Below are positions 25,172-34,002 of a DNA stretch of 45,203 nucleotides, piece after piece (within the stretch, counting starts at the first letter, position 1; every line of letters starts with the position of its first letter). The notes under the pieces are model-generated. The model ran no database searches. It saw only the letters and a program-made list of their open reading frames with translations, and was not told where the DNA came from. The DNA comes from an uncultured Clostridia bacterium (GTDB lineage: Bacteria > Bacillota > Clostridia > TANB77 > CAG-508). The position numbers and the translations under genes are program-made. Where the stretch lies: positions 1 to 45,203 of the forward strand of contig CAKPNJ010000010.1 in NCBI GenBank assembly GCA_934168365.1, in the 5' to 3' direction.

Positions 25172-25720
25172 CTATTTTTCTAATTTTTTTATGTTAGATA
25201 AGAATATAATGTCTTCTATCATATCTAATATTGAGTAAACAAGAATTACTATTCCTATTGTTACAACTATAGCATTTGATACAAATATTGTATATAGTCC
25301 ACATACTATCATTACAATTGAGATTAACAAACTGCATAACCAAATTGGTGATTCTACTACTTTTAATTTAAATGATAAACTCAATCTTATTATTCCTGTA
25401 TAAACTATCCAAATTCCTATCAAAACTCTGAATATTGTTTCAATTTGGCTTTTGTAAACTATTGTTATAATTCCAAGTATTATAGCTATAATTCCATATG
25501 CTATATCATAGTTATAAAAGTTATATTTTCCTCTCGTTGAACAATAATCCACTAGTTTGTATAGTCCTACTATAATGAAAAGTATTCCTACAATCAATGA
25601 TACTACTTTTGTACTTCCCTCTGGGTTTGTAATTAAAAGTATTCCAAGTATTGCAAATACTAATGATGTTAACAAAGATGTCCATCCTGTTCTTTTAAAT
25701 ATTTTTTCAAGATATTCCAT
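25172..25720 (-). CDS. DUF308/HdeD-like membrane protein
   Basis: 182 residues with six predicted membrane helices in three hairpins, each of the LLTSLVFAILGILLITNPE / IVGILFIIVGLYKLVDY type typical of DUF308 (HdeD family). The start is at 25720, where AAAGGAG precedes the ATG; an in-frame ATG 18 bp upstream lacks a site. It is the last gene of the TetR-controlled operon. Its function is unknown; HdeD proteins are linked to envelope stress. Confidence 0.8.
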   Translation of the reverse strand: MEYLEKIFKRTGWTSLLTSLVFAILGILLITNPEGSTKVVSLIVGILFIIVGLYKLVDYCSTRGKYNFYNYDIAYGIIAIILGIITIVYKSQIETIFRVLIGIWIVYTGIIRLSLSFKLKVVESPIWLCSLLISIVMIVCGLYTIFVSNAIVVTIGIVILVYSILDMIEDIIFLSNIKKLEK

Positions 25721-25786
25721 ATTTGTTGCTCCTTTCATTTTTATTTATATTATTATATTTATCATTAAATTTTATTTTTTTCAATA

Positions 25787-27679
25787 CTAATTGCTACTTT
25801 TTTCTTCACTTTGTTTTAGTGGGTCTGTAATTAAAATAAATTTAACATTTCCGTTCATTTTTTCGTCCATCTCCGCAAAGTTCATATAATCTTTTGATAG
25901 TTTTTCTAATGCATCAATTCTGCTTGTAAGGTTATGAACATCTCCATTTACCGTAGAATATAATTTGTTGATTGCTTTTGTGTTAAATTCTTTTATTCCT
26001 TCTGATAGCTCTTTTGCGCCTTCAGCAATATCACCTGATTTTTCAGTTAATTGTTCACTTGCTGAGTATAATTCTTTTGCGCTTGTGTTAAGAGCGTTTG
26101 TCCCAGCATTTAGTTTATTTGCACCTGTTTTTAATGTGCTTATTCCTTTAATCAATGCTGTAGATTTTGTTGATAATTCACTTGTTCCTGCAACTAATTC
26201 ATCTGATTTTGTATTCATTGCATCTAAGCCTTTAGCTAATGCTGTTAAGTTTTTATCTAAAGAATTTGCTCCTGCTTTTAATCCAGGTTCTTCCTTAGTT
26301 CCTTTTCCGTCTAATCCTTCTTTAATAGATTCCACTGTTGTTTGAGCTGTACCTACTGATTTTAGTAATTCTATTGATTGTTCATTTGCCGATATATTTT
26401 GTTCTAACAATGCTATAGTTTGTGTTAATGTTGCTTCTAATTGTTGATCTGTTGCACTGTTTTTTTGAGCTGTTAATACAGTTTCTAAGTTTGCTTTTAA
26501 TTTTTTATCTGCGTCTACAAGTTTTGTTAACTCTGCTGTTTTGGTTTTTACATCAATATTTGATAATTTTGCATTCATTGCATCTATCGCTTTACTTGTA
26601 TTTGTAATTCCTGTGTTTATTGATGTTGCTCCAGCTGATAATGCTTGGCTTGACTCTGCCATATATTCTACTTTTTCTTTTAAAGTTTTTGCACCATTTG
26701 ATAGTTTGCTTACTCCTGGGATTAAAGCACTTGATTTTGTTGCTAATGAATTTACACCATCAGCTACTTGTTTTGCTCCTTCACTTGTATTTTCTGTTCC
26801 CTGTGTTAATTCATTCATATAGTCTGTAAATTCTTGTGATTTTTCTGAATATTGACTTGTTCCATCTTGTAATGTATTTGCTCCATTTGCAAGTTTTTCA
26901 CTTGCTGATTTCATGTCATTCATTGATGAATATAGCTCATTTAATTTGTCTGCTAGTTTTGATTCATTTTCTTCTAATACTCTTGGTGTTATATATGTAA
27001 TCATATTTTCTAGTTCAAATTTTTCTGTCTCCATTGATATTTCTACTTTGTTTGGTATATCAATTTCATTTGTTTTTAAGCTCTCTTTTAATCCTGGGAA
27101 TGCAACTCCAAGTAGTATAGTTTTTTCTCCTTTTTCAACTACCTTTCCTTGAGTTAATTTAATGTTTTTGTTTGTTTTAGTATCAAGTGTTGTTCCTGTT
27201 ATTACTATAAACGGTGTATACATTTTTTCTGTTGTTCCATTTATGCTTACATTGTGTGCTTCATTGTTTTTGTATGTTATTGTAATTTTTACTTTTCCTT
27301 TTTTACCAACTATTTCTTCTGCCGACATTTCTTTTCCGTCCAATTCGTATTTAATAGATGTTTCAATTGGTAATTTCTTTTCTGTTTTTCCTTGATAATA
27401 TATGTCTTTTTCGTTAGCATTCCATATTATTTTGTTTTCTTTTTGTTCGAATGTTTCATTTCCACCTACGTTTGTTATATCTAATAAGTTTGATATATCA
27501 TCTATTGTTTTTAATAATTCATCATTTGTTATATGTTCATTTACTATTGTTTCATATTGTGTTCCACTGTTGTTTAGTTTTGAATATACTGTTTCTTCTT
27601 TCGTTATTGCAAATACTGGAGTTGCATAACCTAACATTGTGCATAATAATATGCTTCCAATTATTCTTTTACTTTTCAT
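25787..27679 (-). CDS. YhgE/Pip-like secreted coiled-coil protein
   Basis: 630 residues. A signal peptide (MKSKRIIGSILLCTMLGYATPVFA) is followed by a beta-rich domain (about 30-250) and then a long heptad region with repeated Leu-xx-Gly units (KLANGANTLQDGTSQYSEK, LSNGAKTLKE, LNAGTNALNTSAKELYSASEQL), the hallmark of YhgE/Pip and RND-associated proteins. It seems to lack the multi-helix membrane domain of full-length YhgE, so it is an extracytoplasmic partner. The start at 27679 is supported by AAAGGAG. It follows the RND transporter gene, a pairing common in Clostridia. Confidence 0.82.
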   Translation of the reverse strand: MKSKRIIGSILLCTMLGYATPVFAITKEETVYSKLNNSGTQYETIVNEHITNDELLKTIDDISNLLDITNVGGNETFEQKENKIIWNANEKDIYYQGKTEKKLPIETSIKYELDGKEMSAEEIVGKKGKVKITITYKNNEAHNVSINGTTEKMYTPFIVITGTTLDTKTNKNIKLTQGKVVEKGEKTILLGVAFPGLKESLKTNEIDIPNKVEISMETEKFELENMITYITPRVLEENESKLADKLNELYSSMNDMKSASEKLANGANTLQDGTSQYSEKSQEFTDYMNELTQGTENTSEGAKQVADGVNSLATKSSALIPGVSKLSNGAKTLKEKVEYMAESSQALSAGATSINTGITNTSKAIDAMNAKLSNIDVKTKTAELTKLVDADKKLKANLETVLTAQKNSATDQQLEATLTQTIALLEQNISANEQSIELLKSVGTAQTTVESIKEGLDGKGTKEEPGLKAGANSLDKNLTALAKGLDAMNTKSDELVAGTSELSTKSTALIKGISTLKTGANKLNAGTNALNTSAKELYSASEQLTEKSGDIAEGAKELSEGIKEFNTKAINKLYSTVNGDVHNLTSRIDALEKLSKDYMNFAEMDEKMNGNVKFILITDPLKQSEEKSSN

Positions 27680-27709
27680 TTTATTTTCTCCTTTTTTATT
27701 AATTTTATT

Positions 27710-27867
27710 GGTAGTAATATAATGCTTTTTTCCGTTCCATCCCAGCTGCACAAGAAAATGTAACAACAATTTTTTGCAAACATTGTTAATGATTTGAAAA
27801 AATTTAGTAACATTTTCTAGTTTGCTGGTCCCCACAGCCTCACTTCAAAAAGTATTACATTACTACC
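27710..27867. mobile_element. MITE-like 158-bp element with terminal inverted repeats
   Basis: The ends GGTAGTAATATAATGCTTTTT (left) and GGTAGTAATGTAATACTTTTT (right, reverse complement) match at 19 of 21 positions. A second internal inverted pair (AGAAAATGT.AC) lies near the centre, so the whole unit can fold on itself. It has no ORF and lies between the RND and YhgE-like genes. No clear target-site duplication is visible. It could also be a structured intercistronic RNA element. Confidence 0.55.
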
Positions 27868-27894
27868 TTTTAAAGCAAAACTAAAACTAAAAAA

Positions 27895-29967
27895 CTAATT
27901 GCTTAGTTTGCGCATATTTGCAGTTGTTTTGCAAATTACTTTGTCAAATACAATTAAGAATGCTGGTAAAACTGTTAATACAGTAACCATACTAATAATT
28001 GCACCTCTTGCCATTAAGCTACATAAAGAACCAATCATTTCAATTTTTGAGTACATTCCTACTCCAAATGTTGCTCCAAAGAAACATAATGCACTAACAA
28101 TTATTGATTGAATTGATGTTCCTAAAGCTTCATCTACAGCTTGATGTTTGTCTTTTCCTTCTATTCTTGCTGTTTTATATTTTGTTGTAATTAAAATTGC
28201 ATAATCTATTGTTGCACCTAATTGAATTGTACCAATTACTATTGATGCTATAAATGGTATTACTGTTCCTGTATATGCAGGTATTCCCATATTGATAAAT
28301 ATTGCAAATTCTATTGCAGTAATTAGTATTATTGGTAAACTTACTGATTTTAAAACAAATATCATTATTACAAGTATAATTACAATTGAAACTGTGTTTA
28401 CGCTATTGAAATCATGATTACTTATTTCAACCAAGTCTTTCATTAGTGGTCCTTCTCCAGCAAGTATTGCTGTATCGTCATATTCTTTTATTATTTTATT
28501 TACCTCTTCTATTTGGCTATTTAACTCGTTTGTTGCAATTTCATATTTTGAATTTATAATTACCATTTGATATTTATCACTTTCAAATATTGACTTTATA
28601 TCTTCTGGTAGCATTTCTTTTGGTATATTTACTTCTTTTGAAGTTTTAGAATAACTTAATGTCCATTCAATTCCATCTAAGCTTTCTATTTTATCTAACA
28701 TTTCATTTAATTTATAATCTGGCATATTTTTATCTACTAGTAATAATTCTGTTGAAACCATATCAAATTTATCTTTTAGTTCGTTATTTGCTTGTATACT
28801 GTTTAAAGTATCTGGTAAAGATTTGCTTAGGTTATAGTAACTTTCTGTATGTGTATATCCATATATTGCAAATGGTAAAATTACTATAAATGCAACTAAA
28901 ATTGCTTTGTAATGTTTTAAATTGAAGTTTTTAACTTTTTCAAATCTTGGTAATATTTCTTTGTGTTTTGTTTTTTCTACCCATTTATCAAATGCAAGTA
29001 ACATTGCTGGTAATGCTGTAACTGCTGTTATTACACCAATTAAAACACCTTTTGCCATTACCAAACCTATATCTTTTCCTAATGTTAAATTCATACTACA
29101 TAATGCTAAAAATCCAGCTATTGTTGTTAATGAACTTCCAAGTACTGATACTAATGTTTTTGCTATTGCAGTTGCCATTGCTTCATTATTGTTTGAAGCT
29201 TTTTCTTTTTCTGCTTTATAACTGTGGTATAAGAATATTGCAAAATCCATTGTTACACCAAGTTGCAATACAGCACTTATTGCTTTTGTTATATATGATG
29301 TTTGACCTAAAAATGCATTTGTGCCCATGTTGTATAATACTGCCATTCCTATGTTTAATAGCATTAGTACTGGTGCTAAATATGAATCTAATGCTAATTG
29401 CAAAATTATCAAACATAAAGCTACTGCAATCATTACATATATTATTACTTCTGAGTCTGATAAATTTCTAGTATCTAGTACTGTTGCAGTCATACCACTT
29501 ATTTTGCAATTTTTATTTGATATTTCCCTAAGTTTTTCAACTGTTTCCATTGTTGTATCTTCTGAAATTCCATCTTTAAATGTTACTAATACTGGCGTTG
29601 TGTTGTCCTTATATAATTTGTCTTTAATTTCATCAGGTAACATTTCTAGCGGTACATCGGTTCCTATAATGTCTGTTAGTCCAACTACTTTTTCTACATT
29701 TCCTACTTCTCTAAATTGTTTTTCTAATTCTATAATATCTTTTGACTGCATATTTTCTAGTATTACTACTGAAAACGCTCCCATGTCAAAGTCGTCCGCT
29801 AATATATTTTCACCTTTTATAGTTTCGATGTTGTCAGGCAAATATACTAGTATGTCATAGTTTACTCTTGTTGCTTTATATCCAATAATTGATGGAATTA
29901 AAAGTAACAAAGATATTATTAGAATAGCTACTTTGTGTTTACATATAAACTGTCCAAACTTTTCCAT
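27895..29967 (-). CDS. RND superfamily (MMPL-type) exporter
   Basis: 690 residues in two homologous halves. Each half has a first membrane helix, an extracellular domain of about 120-150 residues and a five-helix bundle containing the RND-type GAT(I/M)D(Y/F)AI(L/F) motif: QLGVTMDFAIFLYHSYKAEK in the first half and QLGATIDYAILITTKYKTAR in the second. Related proteins export lipids, peptides or drugs using the proton gradient. It is the first gene of an operon with YhgE-like and DUF308 genes, and is divergent from its probable TetR repressor. The substrate cannot be read from sequence. Confidence 0.9.
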   Translation of the reverse strand: MEKFGQFICKHKVAILIISLLLLIPSIIGYKATRVNYDILVYLPDNIETIKGENILADDFDMGAFSVVILENMQSKDIIELEKQFREVGNVEKVVGLTDIIGTDVPLEMLPDEIKDKLYKDNTTPVLVTFKDGISEDTTMETVEKLREISNKNCKISGMTATVLDTRNLSDSEVIIYVMIAVALCLIILQLALDSYLAPVLMLLNIGMAVLYNMGTNAFLGQTSYITKAISAVLQLGVTMDFAIFLYHSYKAEKEKASNNNEAMATAIAKTLVSVLGSSLTTIAGFLALCSMNLTLGKDIGLVMAKGVLIGVITAVTALPAMLLAFDKWVEKTKHKEILPRFEKVKNFNLKHYKAILVAFIVILPFAIYGYTHTESYYNLSKSLPDTLNSIQANNELKDKFDMVSTELLLVDKNMPDYKLNEMLDKIESLDGIEWTLSYSKTSKEVNIPKEMLPEDIKSIFESDKYQMVIINSKYEIATNELNSQIEEVNKIIKEYDDTAILAGEGPLMKDLVEISNHDFNSVNTVSIVIILVIMIFVLKSVSLPIILITAIEFAIFINMGIPAYTGTVIPFIASIVIGTIQLGATIDYAILITTKYKTARIEGKDKHQAVDEALGTSIQSIIVSALCFFGATFGVGMYSKIEMIGSLCSLMARGAIISMVTVLTVLPAFLIVFDKVICKTTANMRKLSN

Positions 29968-29988
29968 TTTTCTGCCTCCTTATTTTTA

Positions 29989-30038
29989 TGACCATTAGTC
30001 ACTTTTCATAATATACTACTTTTCTGACCATTAGTCAA
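29989..30038 (-). promoter_or_regulatory. RND operon promoter with two TetR-type operators
   Basis: -35 TTGACT (30033-30038), 17-nt spacer, -10 TATATT (30010-30015). Two identical TGACCATTAGTCA sites lie at 29989-30001 (just after the -10) and 30025-30037 (covering the -35). Confidence 0.85.
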
Positions 30039-30143
30039 TAGTTTTTATGAAAATTTTTTAGCAAATCGATATTTGTTGTAATTTTTAGCAATTTTTACTG
30101 ATTTCAAAGAACAATTTACTATTACTTTTTTATTTATTTCTAT

Positions 30144-30171
30144 TGACTATGCGTCATTTTTATGTAATAAT
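30144..30171 (+). promoter_or_regulatory. tetR promoter with a third operator
   Basis: -35 TTGACT (30143-30148), 17-nt spacer, -10 AATAAT (30166-30171). TGACTATGCGTCA (30144-30156) has the same TGAC-N5-GTCA form as the two RND sites and overlaps the -35, implying autoregulation. Confidence 0.8.
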
Positions 30172-30194
30172 TATATTGTATTGGAGGCAAGATT

Positions 30195-30782
30195 ATGAAA
30201 GAAAAAAATGATAAAGAAGAAAGATTATTAAACGTAGGATTCAAACTTTTTACCGAAAAAGGTTTTAAAGATACTTCTATTCAAGACATTGTTGATAATG
30301 CAGATGTCGCAAAAGGTACTTTTTATTTATATTTTAAAGATAAATATGAATTAAGAGATGTTTTAATCGCAAGAAAATCTATGTCATTATTTTCTGAAGC
30401 AATAAATGCTGTAAAAAGCACTTATATAGAGAATTTTGCTGATCAAATGATTTTTGTTATAAATTACATTATTGATAAACTTGCCAAAACTCCTTTACTT
30501 TTGAAATTCATATCTAAAAATTTATCATGGGGAGTTTATAGCCAAACTGTATTAAATTTATATGAAAAAAATAAAAATTCTGAGGAAGGTCTTGTTTATT
30601 TATTTTTAAATGGTGTTAAAGAACATAATATCAAATTAAAAAATCCTGAAGTAACATTATATATGATTATAGAGTTAGTTAGTTCAACTTGCTTTAATTC
30701 TATTTTATATAACGAACCTCTCCCAATTGAAGAATTTAAGCCTTATTTGTATGAATTAATTAGAAATTTGTTAAAAGAATAA
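30195..30782 (+). CDS. TetR family transcriptional regulator
   Basis: 195 residues. The N-terminal TetR helix-turn-helix is clear: KLFTEKGFKDTSIQDIVDNADVAKGTFYLYFKDKYEL (about 16-52). The C-terminal helical ligand-binding domain is divergent. It is read from the plus strand, facing away from the RND operon, with three TGAC-N5-GTCA sites between them. It is predicted to repress the exporter operon and itself until an effector binds. Ribosome binding site GGAGG. Confidence 0.93.
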   Translation: MKEKNDKEERLLNVGFKLFTEKGFKDTSIQDIVDNADVAKGTFYLYFKDKYELRDVLIARKSMSLFSEAINAVKSTYIENFADQMIFVINYIIDKLAKTPLLLKFISKNLSWGVYSQTVLNLYEKNKNSEEGLVYLFLNGVKEHNIKLKNPEVTLYMIIELVSSTCFNSILYNEPLPIEEFKPYLYELIRNLLKE

Positions 30783-30812
30783 AAAACTGCACTATTTCTG
30801 ATGCAGTTTTTT
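30781..30812 (+). terminator. tetR terminator (probably bidirectional)
   Basis: AAAACTGCA / TGCAGTTTT stem followed by T-rich sequence; it lies between the convergent tetR and histidine phosphatase genes. Confidence 0.85.
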
Positions 30813-30817
30813 ATTTG

Positions 30818-31354
30818 TTATTTTATTACATATTCCCATCCAGGTTGCCATGTTTTAGTTTTTCTCCAATCATTTTTGTTTGCTTCTTCCCATGATATAT
30901 TTTTTGTTAAGACTTCAAACGCTAATTGCGGTGCTCTATGAGCTATTATCCCTATCTTTTTACCTTGATAATTTGTTCTTAAAAATTCTATAAAATCATT
31001 AATTCTTTTTTCCACGTCTCTAAGAGATTCTCCATTAGGAAATGGGCTGTCTATATGTTCTTCATAAACAACTAAAGACTTATCTTTACCATCTAAATCT
31101 CCATAGTTGCATTCTCTTAATCTTTTGTCTTGAATGTGTTTTACATTTGGAAATGCAAGCTTTGCTGAATCAATTGCTCTTACTAAATCTGATGTAAATA
31201 TCACATCAAAATTTTTATCTTTTTGTAATTCTCCTAATTTTATTGCTCTTTCTCTTCCTAATTCATTCAACTCTACTTGCTTCCATCCACTACATTTTCC
31301 AGAAGCATTATCGGTTGTCGTTCCATGTACAAAATACATAATTTTTAATTCCAT
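30818..31354 (-). CDS. Histidine phosphatase family protein with VHG in place of RHG
   Basis: 178 residues with a phosphoglycerate-mutase-like fold: FTSDLVRAIDSAKLAF, LRECNYGDLDG, PNGESLRDVEKRI and the second catalytic His in IGIIAHRAP. The first motif, normally RHG, reads V9-H10-G11, so the phosphohistidine candidate is kept but the first phosphate-binding Arg is missing. It may be a low-activity or non-phosphatase branch of the family. Substrate unknown. It is a single gene in the gap between the export operon and the DUF3592 gene. Confidence 0.85.
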   Translation of the reverse strand: MELKIMYFVHGTTTDNASGKCSGWKQVELNELGRERAIKLGELQKDKNFDVIFTSDLVRAIDSAKLAFPNVKHIQDKRLRECNYGDLDGKDKSLVVYEEHIDSPFPNGESLRDVEKRINDFIEFLRTNYQGKKIGIIAHRAPQLAFEVLTKNISWEEANKNDWRKTKTWQPGWEYVIK

Positions 31355-31399
31355 TATTTTCCCTACTTTCCTATTTAGAAATTTCAGCAGAATTACCTT

Positions 31400-32095
31400 T
31401 TAACTTAACTCTGTCAAAATATCTATATCAACAAAATATTTCTTTTTATTGTTTTTATCAATATATACTGGAAATTGTTTTATATTTTTTTCCTCTATTA
31501 TGTCTTCTGGATTCGACCAAATATTTCTACTTTTAAACATATATTCTTCGCTATCTACTGGATTCGTCCATTCACAAATAATTTTATATGGGTATCTTCC
31601 ATTTACACTATATGAAGTATTTATTATTGTTTCAACATAGTCTGCATATATTAGTTCTCCATTTTCTTTTAATCTTTTTCCTAAATTTCTCCTATTGATT
31701 TTTATAAATATCCCCGTTCCACCTATTACTAGAAAAATCAGCCCAATTCCTGGTAATATTAAAAATAATAAGTCTAAGGATTTCATACCTATTTTATTTG
31801 GATTATCTTTATCATAATATATTTCTATTTCTTTCCCTTCATAAAAGCTAGAAGAATATCCATTTAATGTTGATTCATATTCATTGCCTTCAGCAACATA
31901 TGAAACGTATACCTTATGATTTCTATTATTGTCAGAATCTCTAGATGACCATATTTCAGTAATAATCCCTGTTGTTTCTATTTTATTATTATAATTAAAA
32001 ACACTTCCAAACAAAATAAAGCCAATTACGACTAATATCGCTCCAATAATTGCAAATATAATCCATATTAAATTTTCTACTTTATTTTCTTTCAT
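31400..32095 (-). CDS. DUF3592-like membrane protein
   Basis: 231 residues. A membrane helix (about 10-32) and a second one (about 108-130) flank a small beta domain (ETTGIITEIWSS...VSYVAEGNEYESTLNGYSSSFYEGKEIEIYYDKDNPNKI), the recognisable DUF3592 unit. A second similar beta domain follows the second helix. Function unknown. Confidence 0.75.
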   Translation of the reverse strand: MKENKVENLIWIIFAIIGAILVVIGFILFGSVFNYNNKIETTGIITEIWSSRDSDNNRNHKVYVSYVAEGNEYESTLNGYSSSFYEGKEIEIYYDKDNPNKIGMKSLDLLFLILPGIGLIFLVIGGTGIFIKINRRNLGKRLKENGELIYADYVETIINTSYSVNGRYPYKIICEWTNPVDSEEYMFKSRNIWSNPEDIIEEKNIKQFPVYIDKNNKKKYFVDIDILTELS

Positions 32096-32293
32096 ATATC
32101 ACTCTTTCTATTCTATCTCATTAGAATTATAACTTTTATGTTTGTTTTTATTTTATATTGTGCCATATTCTTTGTCAACATTTTTATTATATTTGAAGAA
32201 CTTTACTATATGTGAATTTTTGCTTTGTAAATATACACAGCAAAATGTGACTTAACCTTGTTGTACGGTCAAAATCCTTGATTTTTCTTATAT

Positions 32294-32330
32294 AAAAAAG
32301 ACCACACCATTTCTGATGCAATCTTTTTTT
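32294..32330 (-). terminator. Terminator after the small membrane protein gene
   Basis: AAAAGATTGCA / TGTGGTCTTTT stem with G-U pairs on the minus strand, then TTTTTTAT. The loop segment TTTCTGATGCA is shared with the tetR terminator. Confidence 0.65.
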
Positions 32331-32342
32331 GCTTTTAGGAGT

Positions 32343-32543
32343 CTACATGTTGTTAAAAACCCCATATATAATTCCTATAAAGCTTAGAATCATTATGGCA
32401 CGAGTAATGTACTGGTGCCGGTGGAAGAATTTTGCGTTTATGGTATCCACAATTTTTTGCCCATTCGGCAAAAAAAGGATGGATACATATAGCAGTGTAA
32501 ACATTAGTGCTGCTACGCCTGTCTTTCCAAAGATGTCTATCAT
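32343..32543 (-). CDS. Small two-helix membrane protein (unknown) with atypical codon use
   Basis: 66 residues with two membrane helices (about 9-24 and 46-62) joined by a basic loop (KFFHRHQ). The start at 32543 is behind AAGGGAG; an in-frame upstream ATG is not supported. Codon use is richer in G and C than in all neighbours (GGC, CTG, TCC, ATC, CCG, CAC, CAG, GCC), which suggests recent acquisition. It contains the only in-frame CGG I find (32418-32420) whose reading as Arg gives a sensible continuation. I do not recognise a family. Confidence 0.6.
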   Translation of the reverse strand: MIDIFGKTGVAALMFTLLYVSILFLPNGQKIVDTINAKFFHRHQYITRAIMILSFIGIIYGVFNNM

Positions 32544-32628
32544 AGTTCGTTCTCCCTTCAAATTTAAAATACATTTATATTTTAACATATTTACATAATT
32601 TTAGCAAATACGGGACATATTTTTATTA

Positions 32629-33261
32629 TTATCTCATTAAAATTACACCTTTTATATTTGTATGTAATAGCTTTATAAACTCTTCAGCGTCTTGCTTTGT
32701 TCCGACTACACTACCATAATGAATTGGAACAGCTACTTTGGGTTGTATTTCGTTTACTAATTGTGCCGCTTCTTTAAAATCCATTGTATATGTTCCACCC
32801 ACTGGCACAAAAGCAACATCACATTTTACTTTTTTATTTTCTTCTGTTATATCAGTATCACCTGCAATGTAATATTTAACGTCATTTAATTCAATAACAT
32901 AACCAACCCAACCATTTTCTTTTGGATGGAATGTTTTATTTGTGTTATATGCTGGTACTGTTTCAAACTTAATTCCTTGTACCATATATTTTTTATTTGG
33001 TTCTACAGTAATAATTGCATTTTTATTTATTCCCTTTTTTAGCACTTTTGTTAATAACTCTTCTGGTATTACAATAACAGTGTTTTCATTTATAACTTTA
33101 TCAATATCTTCTTCTGAATAATGATCATAATGATCATGTGTTATAAAAATAATATCTGCATCATTATAATTTCTGTCTATTTTAAATGGATCTATATAAA
33201 TTGTTTTTTCTTTGTTTATTCTTATACTACTATGGCATAGCACTTCAATATTATTTAACAT
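32629..33261 (-). CDS. MBL-fold metal-dependent hydrolase (UlaG/YtkL-like)
   Basis: 210 residues of the metallo-beta-lactamase superfamily. The metal motif HxHxDH is THDHYDH (42-47), followed by GDTDITEEN and a C-terminal VPIHYGS. The short form lacking extra domains resembles UlaG/YtkL-type hydrolases, whose substrates are mostly unknown. It follows the methyltransferase gene by 18 bp behind an AGGGAGG site, so the two form an operon. Confidence 0.9.
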   Translation of the reverse strand: MLNNIEVLCHSSIRINKEKTIYIDPFKIDRNYNDADIIFITHDHYDHYSEEDIDKVINENTVIVIPEELLTKVLKKGINKNAIITVEPNKKYMVQGIKFETVPAYNTNKTFHPKENGWVGYVIELNDVKYYIAGDTDITEENKKVKCDVAFVPVGGTYTMDFKEAAQLVNEIQPKVAVPIHYGSVVGTKQDAEEFIKLLHTNIKGVILMR

Positions 33262-33279
33262 TTGTATTCCTCCCTATTT

Positions 33280-33897
33280 TTAATCTTTTTTTGCTATAAA
33301 TATCCAGTAATTTTTCTTGTGTCCAAATCTTTCAACTTCTCTTTTTTCAATTTTTAAAATTTGATAATCTTTAAAATATTTGTTTAATTCTTTGTCGTCA
33401 AATAAATGTATATATTTGCCTTTATTAAAATAAAAATTTTCTTCCAGCTTTATAGCAGTATCCCTTATAACATCATACCCCTCTAATCCATTTACACTTC
33501 CAACAAATAATCCACCATTTTTTAAAACTCTATGTATTTCACTCATCAATTGGGCTGTTTTTTCCTCAGAAAAATAGTGTATTGCTAAGCTTGAAAAAAC
33601 CAAGTCAAAACTGTTATTGTCATACTTTAACGGCATACTCATATCTACTTTTTCAACATTTTGGTTGAATTTTTTTACTTCATTTAATGCAATATCTGAA
33701 ATATCTGTTGATATAACTTTATATCCATATTCAATTAATCTTTTAGAATATTGTCCTATACCACATCCCAATTCTAAGCAAATACCTTTATTATTAAAAT
33801 AACTTTTATATTCATCTATCCACATATCTATACTTAACTGTCTATTTATATGTTCTTTCCAATATAAATCATTTTCAAAATATTTATCATCAATCAT
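33280..33897 (-). CDS. Class I SAM-dependent methyltransferase
   Basis: 205 residues. SAM-binding motif I is LELGCGIGQYS (about 38-48), then ISTDIS, VEKVDMSMPLKYDNNSFDLVFSSLAIHYF and IHRVLKNGGLFVGSVNG, the standard Methyltransf_11-type order. Substrate unknown. First gene of a two-gene operon with the MBL-fold hydrolase. Confidence 0.9.
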   Translation of the reverse strand: MIDDKYFENDLYWKEHINRQLSIDMWIDEYKSYFNNKGICLELGCGIGQYSKRLIEYGYKVISTDISDIALNEVKKFNQNVEKVDMSMPLKYDNNSFDLVFSSLAIHYFSEEKTAQLMSEIHRVLKNGGLFVGSVNGLEGYDVIRDTAIKLEENFYFNKGKYIHLFDDKELNKYFKDYQILKIEKREVERFGHKKNYWIFIAKKD

Positions 33898-33971
33898 AAA
33901 TTCTCCATCTCAATATCCACAATTTTTTCCTACATGTGTATTATATCATAAATTATAAGATGCACACAATA

Positions 33972-33998
33972 AAAGACGGAGTTTTTATTCTCCGCCTT
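33972..33998 (-). terminator. Terminator of the ABC importer operon
   Basis: AAGGCGGAG / CTCCGTCTT stem with an 8-base loop, then TTATT on the minus strand, 4 bp after the substrate-binding protein stop. Confidence 0.8.
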
Positions 33999-34002
33999 AA
34001 AT

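Noticed and set aside
27680..27835. Longer N-terminus for the YhgE-like protein
   Set aside because: It would be encoded by the MITE-like element and has no ribosome binding site; the signal peptide begins at 27679.
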